Origin: Thermogemmatispora sp042408965
GTDB lineage: Bacteria; Chloroflexota; Ktedonobacteria; Ktedonobacterales; Ktedonobacteraceae
Direction of reading: 5' to 3'
Assembly (NCBI GenBank): GCA_042408965.1
Contig: JBHOQN010000164.1
Span: 12,307-76,306, forward strand
DNA length: 64,000 nucleotides
The position numbers and the translations under genes were made by a program. Within the stretch, counting starts at the first letter, position 1, and the number at the start of each line of letters is the position of its first letter. The notes beneath the pieces are model-generated. The model had not been told where the DNA came from. It saw only the letters and a program-made list of their open reading frames with translations, and searched no databases. Below, in pieces: positions 17,035 through 25,511 of the stretch.

Positions 17035-19575
17035 ATGAGCGCCCGCAACGCCCGCGCTTTACCCGTTGAGACCGCCTCCAGCCAGCTTGGCCGGCTGGCC
17101 CGAGCGCTGGCCCGCCACGCACCTGTGCTGCGCGCACACTTCGCCCAGACGCTGGTCAGCGTCCGCTGGCCGGACCGGGCCGCGCTGGCCGATCTCTGGA
17201 CACAGGGTCTCTGCTGCGCGCTGGTCGCAGCATGGCTCTACGCAGAGGAGGACGAGCGCCCGCTGGCACTCCACGAGGTAGTGCCGTTCCTGCCAGAACA
17301 CATTCTGCCGGAACGACTGAGCGCCGCACTGAGGACGCCCCCACTGGCCGATCTGTTGCCCGAACTGCAGCAGATCGTGAGCGCGGCCTGCGCAACCCTG
17401 CCGCAGCGGGAGCAACTGGCCGCCGCGCTGGCCCAGGACCCCCTGATCGCCTTCTACGAGACCTTCGCCCAGGCCTGCCACCCGCACCTGCGCGCCACCT
17501 GCGGCTGCTACGCCACACCAGCCCCCGTCGTCTCCTACATCGTACGCAGCATCGATATGCTTCTACGCAACAGCGCAGGCCTCGCCGACGGCCTGCTGGC
17601 ACTGGAGCAGTTAGAGATCCTCGACCCGGCCGTCGGCAGCGGCGCCTTTGTACAGGGGCTGATCAGCCACCTGCACCGGCTGCATCGCCAGCGCCGGGGG
17701 AGCGCCACGGAGCAGGGAGCAGAGACCTGGCGCGCCTTCGTTCACGAGCAGCTACTGCCCCACCTGTGCGGCTACGATCTGCTGCCAGCGCCGCTGCTGG
17801 TCGCCTCGCTCGCCACCGGCCTCTTCCTGGCGCGCACTGGCTACGATCTGCGCCGCGAGGGGAGCCGGCTCCCTCTCTACCAGGGTGACGCCCTGCAGCG
17901 CCTGAGCGAGCGCCCCCTCCACGGCAGGCTGCCGCTGGTCATTGGCAATCCCCCCTACGGTCTCTTCGGTCGCCCACCGTCCAGTGCCTGGCTGCGCAGG
18001 CTGCTGCAGGACTACAAGCGTGATTTACACGAACGCAAACTGAACCTCGACGACGACTTCATCAAGTTCATACGCTGCAGCCAGTGGTACATCGAAGAGG
18101 CCGGCCAGGGCCTGCTGGCCTTCATCACCAGCCACACCTATCTCGATGGCCTGACGCATCGCCGCATGCGCCAGGCGTTGCGCGAAACCTTCGACGAGAT
18201 CTACATCCTCGACCTTCATGGCAACGCACGGCAGCAGAGCCTTTGCACCGCAGACGAGCGCGACGAAAACATCTTTCCCATCCGTCAGGGCGTGGCCATC
18301 GGGATCTTTCTGCGGCAGGCCAGAGCAGCAGGGCGAAGAGACCGCGCGGCGCTCGTGCGACATGCCGAACTCTGCGGCACACGCCGTACGAAATACGCCC
18401 ATCTGCAGGAGGCGGATCTGGCAACCACGCCCTGGCAGACCCTGGAGCCACAGGCCGGCTTCTACTTCTTCGTCCCGCGCTCCCTGGACCACCTCGGCGA
18501 GTGGCAGGCCCTGCCCTCGCTTCCGACGATCTTCCCCCTCTTCAGCACGGGAATCAAAACCCATCTGGACGCCGTGCTGGTCGGCGAGTCCGACGAGAGC
18601 ATCGCCCACAAGATCGCCCGCTACATCGCCACCTACGGCGAGGGCCTTCCTGCGCGCGCACCCCGCGGTTCACCGCAGCACAAGGCCGCCCTGCTCCGCC
18701 AGCTCGAGTCCCTACCGCCAGAGCAGCTCTACCACGACTACGCCTATCGCCCCTTCGATACACGCCGCATCGCCTACTGGCCCGCCGCCATCGAGGCCGG
18801 CGATCATCGCTTCCCCCTCATGCGCCACGCCCTCAGGGAGAATGTGCTGCTCGTCACCACGCGGCAACTCAGCCAGGGCAGCTTCAACCACGTCTTCGTC
18901 AGCGCCACCCTGAGCGACATGTGCCTCCTCTCAACAGCAACACGCGAGTGCGCCTACTTCTTTCCACTCTACATCTTCGAGGAGGAAGGAGCCGGACGGC
19001 GGCCCAATCTCGCCCCGGCCTTCGTCAACGACCTGAGCACGTGCCTGGGACTGCACTTCGTTCCCCAGGGGACAGGAGACCTCGAGACCAGCTTCGGACC
19101 CGAGGCTGTCCTGGCCTACATCTACGCCCTCCTGCACGCCCCCGTCTACCGTCAGCGCTACCAGGAGCTGCTCAGCCTGGACTTCCCGCACATACCCCTG
19201 CCAGCGACGCGCGCGCAGTTTCGCGCCCTCTGTCACACAGGCACCCGGCTGCTGGCCCTCCACCTGCAGCAGACCCCAGCACCGCGCCAGAGGGATCACA
19301 CGAATAGCGAGGGCTGTCTCATCGAGCACGTGCACTACAGCGAGAGTGGCGGCGGGCGCGTCTGGCTCAACGCGCGTCAGTCCATCGAAGGTCTGCCGCC
19401 GGCGATCTGGCAGTTCCGCATCGGACATTATCAGATCTGTGCTCGCTGGCTTCAGGAGCGCCAGGGACACCGGCTCAGCCCTCGCGATTACCTCCAGTAC
19501 CGGCACATCACGGCCATTATCGCCGAGACCTTGCAGCTGATGGAGGCGAGCGACGCCCTTCTGCAGGGCGCTTGA
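17035..19575 (+). CDS. Orphan N6-adenine DNA methyltransferase with type ISP-like specificity region
   Basis: This 846-residue enzyme has a gamma-type amino-methyltransferase core. The SAM-binding motif I is LDPAVGSGAFVQGL (about 199-212), preceded by GCYATPAPVVSYIVR, and the catalytic motif IV is NPPY in VIGNPPYGLFG. The second half (YRPFDTRRIAYW, then YIYALLHAPVYRQRYQELL and DFPHIPLP) resembles the target-recognition region of type ISP restriction enzymes. No helicase or PD-(D/E)XK nuclease region precedes the core, and no nuclease gene flanks it, so it is probably a solitary methylase or a degraded system. The start at 17035 uses AAAGGAG; an upstream ATG (16957) lies inside the repeat. Confidence 0.85.
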   Translation: MSARNARALPVETASSQLGRLARALARHAPVLRAHFAQTLVSVRWPDRAALADLWTQGLCCALVAAWLYAEEDERPLALHEVVPFLPEHILPERLSAALRTPPLADLLPELQQIVSAACATLPQREQLAAALAQDPLIAFYETFAQACHPHLRATCGCYATPAPVVSYIVRSIDMLLRNSAGLADGLLALEQLEILDPAVGSGAFVQGLISHLHRLHRQRRGSATEQGAETWRAFVHEQLLPHLCGYDLLPAPLLVASLATGLFLARTGYDLRREGSRLPLYQGDALQRLSERPLHGRLPLVIGNPPYGLFGRPPSSAWLRRLLQDYKRDLHERKLNLDDDFIKFIRCSQWYIEEAGQGLLAFITSHTYLDGLTHRRMRQALRETFDEIYILDLHGNARQQSLCTADERDENIFPIRQGVAIGIFLRQARAAGRRDRAALVRHAELCGTRRTKYAHLQEADLATTPWQTLEPQAGFYFFVPRSLDHLGEWQALPSLPTIFPLFSTGIKTHLDAVLVGESDESIAHKIARYIATYGEGLPARAPRGSPQHKAALLRQLESLPPEQLYHDYAYRPFDTRRIAYWPAAIEAGDHRFPLMRHALRENVLLVTTRQLSQGSFNHVFVSATLSDMCLLSTATRECAYFFPLYIFEEEGAGRRPNLAPAFVNDLSTCLGLHFVPQGTGDLETSFGPEAVLAYIYALLHAPVYRQRYQELLSLDFPHIPLPATRAQFRALCHTGTRLLALHLQQTPAPRQRDHTNSEGCLIEHVHYSESGGGRVWLNARQSIEGLPPAIWQFRIGHYQICARWLQERQGHRLSPRDYLQYRHITAIIAETLQLMEASDALLQGA

Positions 19576-19684
19576 TGACCTGGCAACCTTCCCAACAGGG
19601 CAGCAGCAGGCGAGGACCCGCAGACAGAAGGTCCTATCAGAAGAGAAAAAACCTGTTCTTCCGCGTCTAATCTCAATGATTGGA

Positions 19685-19693
19685 TGCTATAAT
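19685..19693 (+). promoter_or_regulatory. Extended -10 promoter element
   Basis: TGCTATAAT is a perfect extended -10 (TGN plus TATAAT at 19688-19693) within an AT-richer patch. No good -35 is visible, which is tolerable for extended -10 promoters. It should drive the receiver-plsX transcript. Confidence 0.6.
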
Positions 19694-19722
19694 TACCAGT
19701 GTCCGAGAGCATACTGGCCCGA

Positions 19723-19754
19723 GACTGGCTGACTGGCTGGCGGGCTGACTGACC
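19723..19754 (+). repeat. Octamer tandem repeat in the receiver leader
   Basis: Four consecutive 8-base units read GACTGGCT, GACTGGCT, GGCGGGCT and GACTGACC. They lie about 30 bases after the extended -10, so they would be transcribed. Confidence 0.6.
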
Positions 19755-20008
19755 GGTCCTCGCCTGCTTGCTTGAGAGAGCAGAGCGGAGAAGAACCAGA
19801 CAACGAACAAACGAACGCACTGACCTGTGACCGTCTACACGGTGGAAATAGAGCGTAAGGTAAGGGCCGGCGTGCGGGCGGGCCGGCGGCAGCCATTGAG
19901 CGCCAGAGCGGGCGAGTGAGGCCTGCCCCGCCCGTAACGTTGAGACGAGACGACCGTTGAGTTGCCGAGTGGGCCCATAGAACATAAGATGAGGGGGCTG
20001 CTGGTCAC

Positions 20009-20380
20009 ATGACAAAGAAAATTCTAATTATGGACGACGAGCCCACGATCGCCGATCTGTTGACGGAGGCGCTGGCGGACGAGGGCTACGAGACCTACAT
20101 GACCACACAGAGTCTGCGCTTCTACGACGCTGTGCGTGAACACGACCCGGATCTGATTCTGCTCGATATCATGATGCCCTACCTGGATGGGCGTGATGAG
20201 TTAAAGCTCATGGAGATGTGGGGGGAGAAAAAGATCCCGGTGATCATCGTCACAGCCTATCCCAACGTCGCCAGCGAGGAGCAGAATCTGCGCGAGGCCG
20301 GTGTGGTCGCGATCGTGCCCAAACCATTCAACCTGGACGATCTGGTTGAGCTTGTCCATACAACCATCGGCGAACCATAG
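20009..20380 (+). CDS. Single-domain response regulator receiver protein
   Basis: This 123-residue CheY-like protein has MDDEP at 8-12, the phospho-acceptor D53 in LILLDIMMPYLDG, a conserved threonine in IIVTAYP and the lysine in VPKPFNLDDL. It has no DNA-binding or enzymatic domain. It is 12 bases upstream of plsX and probably co-transcribed, an unusual pairing of a receiver with a phospholipid synthesis gene. No histidine kinase is adjacent. Confidence 0.9.
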   Translation: MTKKILIMDDEPTIADLLTEALADEGYETYMTTQSLRFYDAVREHDPDLILLDIMMPYLDGRDELKLMEMWGEKKIPVIIVTAYPNVASEEQNLREAGVVAIVPKPFNLDDLVELVHTTIGEP

Positions 20381-20392
20381 GGAGGGCAACGC

Positions 20393-21469
20393 ATGGCGGC
20401 AAAGGTGCGCGTCGCCCTGGACGCAATGGGGGGCGATCACGCGCCCGCGGCAACCGTTCAGGGGGCCGTTGAGGCGGCACGTGAATACGGCATCGGCGTC
20501 CATCTGGTAGGCCGAGAAGATCTGATTCGCGCCGAACTGGCGCGCTACGATACGCAGGGACTTGATCTGCCGATCACCCACACCGAGGAGGTGATCGAGA
20601 TGGACGAGCACCCGGCCAACGCCGTGCGCCGCAAGAAGAACGCCTCCATGATCGTGGCGCTGCAGCTAGCGCGGGACGGCGAGGCCGTCGGCGCGGTCTC
20701 CGCGGGCAACAGCGGTGCGATGATGGCGGCCTCGCTCTTCGTGCTGCGCCGCATCGCCGGCGTGGATCGGCCCGCGCTGGGGGCCGTGCTGCCAACGCGC
20801 AGCCGCGCGGCGCTGGTGCTCGACGCCGGGGCCAACACCGACTGCAAGCCCGAATATCTGCAGCAGTTCGCCCTGATGGGCTCCGTCTACATGGAACGTA
20901 TCTTCCGCGTCGCGCAACCGCGCGTGGCCCTGCTGGCCAATGGAGAGGAGGAGACCAAGGGCAATCAGCAGGTGCAGGAGGCCCACCAGTTGCTCAAGGC
21001 CAGCGCGCGGCAACTGGGGCTGAACTTTATCGGCAACGTCGAGGGACGCGACATCCCCGCCGGCGCCGCCGAGGTGGTGGTCTGCGATGGCTTTGTGGGC
21101 AACGTCGTCCTCAAGCTGAGCGAGGGTCTGGCCGAGACCCTCATCGGCATGCTGCGCACCCAGATGACCGCCAATCCTGTCAGCACCCTGGCCGCAGCCG
21201 TGCTGAGGCCGGGCCTGAAACGGCTCTTTAAGCGCCTCGACTACGCCGAATACGGCGGTGTTCCCTTGCTCGGCGTGAACGGCGTGGCCGTCGTCGCCCA
21301 TGGACGCTCGAACGCCAAAGCCATCAAGAACGCCCTGCGCGTGGCGCGTGAAACGGCCGAGCTGGGCGTGGTGAGCGCCATCGCCGAGGGTCTGGCGAAG
21401 CTGGGAAGCGAGGGCAGAGAGGGCAGCGGTGGAAACGAGGGGCAGCCGCGCGCCGAGGCCGAGGTCTAG
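20393..21469 (+). CDS. plsX: Phosphate acyltransferase PlsX
   Basis: PlsX converts acyl-ACP to acyl-phosphate, feeding PlsY in membrane phospholipid synthesis. Diagnostic motifs are VALDAMGGDHAP at the N-terminus, SAGNSGAMMA, DAGANTDCKPEYLQQFA and VCDGFVGNVVLKLSEG. At 358 residues it is slightly longer than usual because of a low-complexity G/E-rich tail. GGGAGGG precedes the ATG. It follows the receiver gene by 12 bases; the usual neighbours fabH, fabD and rpmF are not here. Confidence 0.96.
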   Translation: MAAKVRVALDAMGGDHAPAATVQGAVEAAREYGIGVHLVGREDLIRAELARYDTQGLDLPITHTEEVIEMDEHPANAVRRKKNASMIVALQLARDGEAVGAVSAGNSGAMMAASLFVLRRIAGVDRPALGAVLPTRSRAALVLDAGANTDCKPEYLQQFALMGSVYMERIFRVAQPRVALLANGEEETKGNQQVQEAHQLLKASARQLGLNFIGNVEGRDIPAGAAEVVVCDGFVGNVVLKLSEGLAETLIGMLRTQMTANPVSTLAAAVLRPGLKRLFKRLDYAEYGGVPLLGVNGVAVVAHGRSNAKAIKNALRVARETAELGVVSAIAEGLAKLGSEGREGSGGNEGQPRAEAEV

Positions 21470-21573
21470 AGCGAAAGAGCGGAAGTCGGCAAGAGGAATC
21501 AGGGCAGCAGCTCGGCCGCGCCGAGATCACGCCATGCGTAGGTCGAGCCGAGCTGAGCCAGGCCAGACAGGAT

Positions 21574-21616
21574 AGAACAGGACGGGGGGCAGTTCTGTCC
21601 GGTTCCATCCTGTTCT
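21574..21616. terminator. Inverted repeat between plsX and the J-domain gene
   Basis: AGAACAGGA (21574-21582) pairs perfectly with TCCTGTTCT (21608-21616), with a 25-base loop containing a further GGAC/GTCC match. It lies between convergent genes, so it may serve both strands. No T-tract. Confidence 0.4.
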
Positions 21617-21624
21617 GTTCCGCC

Positions 21625-21975
21625 TCACTCCTCCCTCAGGCCGCGTCTCAATTCGCGCACAAAGCCGACCAGGCCCTCAAACCAGGTCATCTCTGTAGCT
21701 GCTGTTGTCCCCATTATCCCTCCCTGAGCGCGTTTGAGCCGTGCCTCGCGCAGGGCGCGCACGCGCAGTTCAGCGGCACGATGGGCATCGTAGGCTGCAC
21801 GCTTACGCGGGTCGCGCAGCACCTCGTAGGCCTCGTTGAGCAGTTTGATCTGCCGATCCTGAACGCCATGGTTGAGATCCGGGTGATAGTGGCGCGCCAG
21901 CCGGAGATAGGCCCGCCTGATCTCTCCATCGCTGGCCGTGGGCGTTACGCCCAGCACAGCGTAGTAGTCCTGCAT
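21625..21975 (-). CDS. J-domain (DnaJ-like) protein
   Basis: A 116-residue protein whose first 65 residues form a J domain (DYYAVLGVTPTASDGEIRRAY, HPD motif in HYHPDLN, then LNEAYEVLRDPRKRAAYD). The G/F, zinc-finger and C-terminal substrate domains of true DnaJ are missing, so it probably stimulates a DnaK for a special client. The basic tail (RVRALREARLKRAQ) is of unknown role. It is 15 bases downstream of dut on the same strand and likely co-transcribed. Confidence 0.88.
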   Translation of the reverse strand: MQDYYAVLGVTPTASDGEIRRAYLRLARHYHPDLNHGVQDRQIKLLNEAYEVLRDPRKRAAYDAHRAAELRVRALREARLKRAQGGIMGTTAATEMTWFEGLVGFVRELRRGLREE

Positions 21976-21990
21976 CGTGGCCTCCCTTCC

Positions 21991-22440
21991 TCACGCCCCT
22001 GTGCTGCCGAAGCCGCCGCGCGTCGGCCCCATCGTCGCCGACTCCTCCCAGGAGGCGCGCGCCACCGGCAGAAAGATACCCTGAGCGATGCGCTCGCCGC
22101 GTCTCACCAGCACGCTCTCGTCGCCAAAATTATAGACCTGGATCAGCAGCTCATCGCCCTCGCCGCAGTAATCCTGGTCGATCACCCCCAGGCCATGAGG
22201 AATCAGCAGGCCCTTGCGACGGGGCGTGCTGCTGCGCAACGTCACCAGCAACATATAGCCGGGCGGTGTGCGTACGATCACATTGCCAGGAATCCAGCCC
22301 AGACAGCGCGGCGCGATCTCCCTATCCTCGCGACAGAGCAGGTCAAAGCCCACCGATCCCGCTGTGGCATAGGTCGGCAGCGGCAGTTCCGGGTCGACTC
22401 GTTTAATGCTTACTTTGAGTGGTTGCAGAGAGTTCTCCAT
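21991..22440 (-). CDS. dut: Deoxyuridine 5'-triphosphate nucleotidohydrolase
   Basis: dUTPase hydrolyses dUTP to dUMP and pyrophosphate, keeping uracil out of DNA. All five motifs of the trimeric family are present: AGSVGFDL, RSSTPRRKG, GVIDQDYCGEG, GERIAQGIFLP and the C-terminal RGGFGSTG. The ATG at 22440 gives 149 residues, the usual size; the in-frame TTG at 22476 would add 12 residues and has no better binding site. The ribosome binding site is weak. Confidence 0.92.
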   Translation of the reverse strand: MENSLQPLKVSIKRVDPELPLPTYATAGSVGFDLLCREDREIAPRCLGWIPGNVIVRTPPGYMLLVTLRSSTPRRKGLLIPHGLGVIDQDYCGEGDELLIQVYNFGDESVLVRRGERIAQGIFLPVARASWEESATMGPTRGGFGSTGA

Positions 22441-22559
22441 TTCTGCTATTCTAGAAAAGAGCCTCTGCAACGTCAAGAGAACACGCTAAGATTCCTTGAA
22501 GGAGCACTGCAGTTTCATACATAGCGGCCTGCGCTTGCGTCCGCCGCCGTCTGATTCAT

Positions 22560-23045
22560 ATGCCAGGCGAACATATGCTCCTGAATGTACGCATAAAAAT
22601 AGTCCTGCTGGGGCTGCTGCTCTTTCTAGCCCTGAGCACAACAGTCTTTGCCGCCCGCTCAACCTACAGTGCCGTGCAGCACCTGCAGCAGCAGAATGCC
22701 CTGGTGAGAGTTGGAGACGTGCACAGTATTCGTTCCTGGATGACGATTCCTTACATCGCCCACCTCTACCACGTACCGGCAAGCTACCTGTACCATGCCC
22801 TGCATGTTCCAGATACGCCGGCTTTTCAGCATCTGACCCTGCATGCGCTCTCGCTGCGCTATAAACGGCCCGTCAACGACCTCATTCGCGAGCTACAGAA
22901 CGCCATTGAGACCTACCGCAGGCAGCATACCCCTCCCGGGAGTAGCCCCGGTCCCGACCACGTGGCACGCAGGCAGGCCAGCCAACCCCAGGCCTGGAAG
23001 ACAGGCAGAGAGACAGCCGGTACGGTAGAGGTGACCAGCGCATGA
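22560..23045 (+). CDS. Small membrane-anchored protein of unknown function, coupled to a DedA gene
   Basis: 161 residues: an N-terminal hydrophobic segment (about 11-32), a conserved-looking block (RSWMTIPYIAHLYHVPASYL, then RPVNDLIRELQNAIETYR) that resembles a helical DNA- or helix-hairpin-type fold, and a low-complexity tail. I do not recognise a named family. The stop overlaps the DedA start by four bases (ATGA), so the products probably act together at the membrane. Starts at 22560 and 22575 are both possible; neither has a strong binding site. Confidence 0.7.
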   Translation: MPGEHMLLNVRIKIVLLGLLLFLALSTTVFAARSTYSAVQHLQQQNALVRVGDVHSIRSWMTIPYIAHLYHVPASYLYHALHVPDTPAFQHLTLHALSLRYKRPVNDLIRELQNAIETYRRQHTPPGSSPGPDHVARRQASQPQAWKTGRETAGTVEVTSA

Positions 23046-23767
23046 GCGTCTTTCTTCCCTATCTGGTAAACTGGCTCCAGGAGTACGGCTATCCGGCCCT
23101 GTGGGCACTCGTCTTTATCGGGGCCTCCGGGGTGCCCCTGCCAATTACCCTTGTGCTCCTGGCGGCCGGTGCCTTCGCCGCCCTGGGCGACTTCAACCTG
23201 GGGGCGCTGACGCTCATCGGAGTGAGCGCCGCCGTGGCCGGGGATAGCGTGGGCTATAGCATCGGGCGCGTATGGGGCAGCCGCCTCTTGCTCTGGCTGG
23301 AGAGCAGTGAGCGGCACTTCATCTCGCAGCGCGCCATCAGACGCTCGCGCCAGCTCTTCCACGCCCGCGGTGGCCTGGCCATCTTCCTGGGGCGCACCGT
23401 CTTCTCGGCCGTGGGTGTTCCCATCACGCTCCTCTCCGGCGCCGAATGTTACCCCTATCGCAAGTTTCTCTTCTTCGACTCCCTGGGCGAACTCGCGGGG
23501 ATCGCTACCCCGCTGGGACTGGGCTTCATCTTCGGCGCCAGTTGGGAGGCCGTGGGCGAGGTGCTCGGCACGGTCTCGCTCTTCCTGCTGGCCCTGGCCG
23601 TCGCCATATGGATCAGCTTCTACCTCGTCGCGCTGCTGCGCCACCTGCGCTCAGCCCGCGCCTCCCGCCAGGTCCCCGCGACAGAGCACCAGGTGCTGGG
23701 CAGCGCGGAGGGCACCCCTTCGCCAGGCACAGCTTCCCCAGGAACATCTGGTCCATTGCCACTTTAG
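23042..23767 (+). CDS. DedA family (VTT domain) membrane protein
   Basis: DedA proteins are polytopic membrane proteins involved in lipid translocation and envelope homeostasis. The 241-residue protein has about five hydrophobic segments. Family features include SGVPLPITLVLLAAGAFA near the N-terminus, GDSVGYSIGRVWG, and the FLGRTVFSAVGVPITLLSG block with the conserved arginine. The final 35 residues are a proline/serine/glycine-rich tail. It is translationally coupled to the small membrane protein upstream. Confidence 0.9.
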   Translation: MSVFLPYLVNWLQEYGYPALWALVFIGASGVPLPITLVLLAAGAFAALGDFNLGALTLIGVSAAVAGDSVGYSIGRVWGSRLLLWLESSERHFISQRAIRRSRQLFHARGGLAIFLGRTVFSAVGVPITLLSGAECYPYRKFLFFDSLGELAGIATPLGLGFIFGASWEAVGEVLGTVSLFLLALAVAIWISFYLVALLRHLRSARASRQVPATEHQVLGSAEGTPSPGTASPGTSGPLPL

Positions 23768-24132
23768 GATACCTTCAGACGTATGTAATAGTAGTCAAGA
23801 AGGCAGATTCTGTCTCTCTCTGTCCCAGTATAGAGCACCGCGCGTCGCCGCCGGCTACTCCGCCGGCCCCACGCCGCCGCCGACGGTTCGCTCACAGACT
23901 GGAAGGAAAGGAGGCCTTTAGGGTATAATTGGAGTAGCGCAGGAATATTTCTGGACTTTGCCGTGTTCCTATTCGGTAGAAGTAGAGTATGCGCGTCTTT
24001 AACCTTTCTCCTACCCGGCGTTAGACCTGGTGTTCAGGTCGAAGGCTCGCTTTCCCTGAGTGTAGGGTCAGACGACAGCCATACTGCTATCTTGCTGCTT
24101 AAGATAGATACTACTTTTCATGGAGGGCGCAA
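23768..24132 (+). promoter_or_regulatory. Promoter and long structured leader of the sigma factor gene
   Basis: A perfect TATAAT (23924-23929) without a clear -35 begins a leader of about 195 bases. The leader holds a GACCTG/CAGGTC hairpin (24024-24029 with 24035-24040, loop GTGTT) and a second small TATCTT/AAGATA hairpin near 24090-24108. GGAGGG sits six bases before the ATG. There is no protein gene here. Confidence 0.55.
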
Positions 24133-25353
24133 ATGATAGACCTGGAGCGTGCCGACACGGGAAAAGCGCTTACACTGGAGGATCACCCCACGGTCGACCC
24201 AGATCTGGAGCGGCAGCTTGACCAGCTGCTGGCGAGAGATCTTGAATATATAGATATTGATGATGATGGAGAGGAACCTGGCAAAGATGAAGAGCAAGAG
24301 CTGGAAGAGGACCTCAGCGGTCTGGAGCCAGTAGCCCTGGAGTTAGAAGATATGCCTGATATGCATGAAGATCTGACACAATTGCCAGGTTCGCCTGAGC
24401 TAGAAGAAACCACCTCGCTGCTCTCCCTCCCCGCACTCAGTACAGAGAAGGGGACCGTCATGCGTCGTTCGGGCATGCGCCGTCGCCGCTCGGAATACGC
24501 CGATGAGAGTACAGCGAGCGCTCTCGACGCCGGCGAATCAGATGCCGTCATGACATATCTGCGTGAGATCGGGCGCGTACCGATGATCTCACATGAGCGC
24601 GAGATCGAGCTGGCCAAGCGCATTGAGATGGGCGACCGTGAGGCGAAGAAACAGTTCATTCTGGCAAATCTCCGTCTGGTCGTCAGCATCGCCAAGCGCT
24701 ACGTCGGGCGGGGGCTGAGCCTGCTTGATCTGATTCAGGAGGGCAACATCGGCCTGATCCGCGCGGTCCAGCGCTACGACTGGCGCCGCGGCCATCGCTT
24801 CTCAACCCATGCCACCTGGTGGATCCGTCAGGCGATCAGCCGCGCCGTTGCCGATAAGGGCCGCACCATCCGCCTGCCGGTCTACGTGAATACGGCGCTG
24901 AATCGCATTCGCCGCGAGCGCCAGCGCCTGCTGCAGGAGCTGGGACGCGAACCGACGGAGCAGGAGCTGGCCGAGGCTACGGGGCTTGACCCGATTCGCA
25001 TGGTCGAGCTGCAGGCTGCACCCGGCGCCCCCGTCTCGCTTGAGTTGCCGGTGGGCGAGGACGAAGAACAGGAACTCGGCGACGTACTCGCGGACACGGA
25101 GTCCGCTTCCCCTGAAGATATTGCCACTACCCAGACCCTCAAGGATGAAGTTCAGCGCGTGCTTGAATCGGTGCTCACGCCGCGCGAGCGCCTTGTGTTG
25201 CAGTTGCGTTTCGGTCTGGGCAACGGCCAGGCACATCCCCTGGAGCAGGTAGGGCGCGAACTGGGAATCACCCGCGAGCGCGTGCGCCAGATCGAGGCAG
25301 GCGCTCTCGCCAAGCTGCGCCAGCCACCTGTGCTGGAGCGCCTGCGCGGATAG
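24133..25353 (+). CDS. sigA: RNA polymerase sigma-70 family factor, primary (SigA/RpoD) type
   Basis: The 406-residue protein carries regions 1.2 to 4. Region 1.2/2 has MTYLREIGRVPMISHEREIE, FILANLRLVVSIAKRYVGRG, LLDLIQEGNIGLIRAVQRYD and FSTHATWWIRQAISRAV. Region 3 begins GRTIRLPVYV, and region 4 has LTPRERLVLQLRFGL and ITRERVRQIEAGALAKLR. The first 130 residues are acidic and low in complexity, like region 1.1. It may be the housekeeping factor or a close group 2 paralogue; the genome would decide. A very strong hairpin ends the gene. Confidence 0.93.
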   Translation: MIDLERADTGKALTLEDHPTVDPDLERQLDQLLARDLEYIDIDDDGEEPGKDEEQELEEDLSGLEPVALELEDMPDMHEDLTQLPGSPELEETTSLLSLPALSTEKGTVMRRSGMRRRRSEYADESTASALDAGESDAVMTYLREIGRVPMISHEREIELAKRIEMGDREAKKQFILANLRLVVSIAKRYVGRGLSLLDLIQEGNIGLIRAVQRYDWRRGHRFSTHATWWIRQAISRAVADKGRTIRLPVYVNTALNRIRRERQRLLQELGREPTEQELAEATGLDPIRMVELQAAPGAPVSLELPVGEDEEQELGDVLADTESASPEDIATTQTLKDEVQRVLESVLTPRERLVLQLRFGLGNGQAHPLEQVGRELGITRERVRQIEAGALAKLRQPPVLERLRG

Positions 25354-25408
25354 TCGCCTGGCCTGGCCGGAACGGACCGCGCCTGCCGAGAGCCGCTCAG
25401 ACTGCTAC

Positions 25409-25458
25409 ACAGGAGAGGAGAGAGGAGCGATCGGTTCTGCTCCTCTCTCCTCTCCTGT
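25409..25458. terminator. 20-bp perfect hairpin between convergent genes
   Basis: A perfect inverted repeat runs from 25409-25428 to 25439-25458 (core AGGAGAGGAGAGAGGAGC and its complement) with a 10-base loop. It lies between the sigma factor gene and the convergent M20 peptidase gene. No T-tract follows on either strand, but the stem is long enough to act bidirectionally. Confidence 0.75.
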
Positions 25459-25511
25459 CATGTGTGGAAACCTCTGACACGGTCCGTGCACTACCAGGAG
25501 CGGCTCTGCGC

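Larger units (their letters stand above)
19576..20008 (+). other. Intergenic region with long leader of the receiver gene
   Basis: No protein gene is supported in this 433-base stretch. It contains a strong extended -10 (19685-19693), a four-copy octamer repeat (19723-19754) and roughly 300 transcribed bases before the receiver start. The leader has GC-rich blocks that could fold. It matches no RNA family I recognise. Confidence 0.45.
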
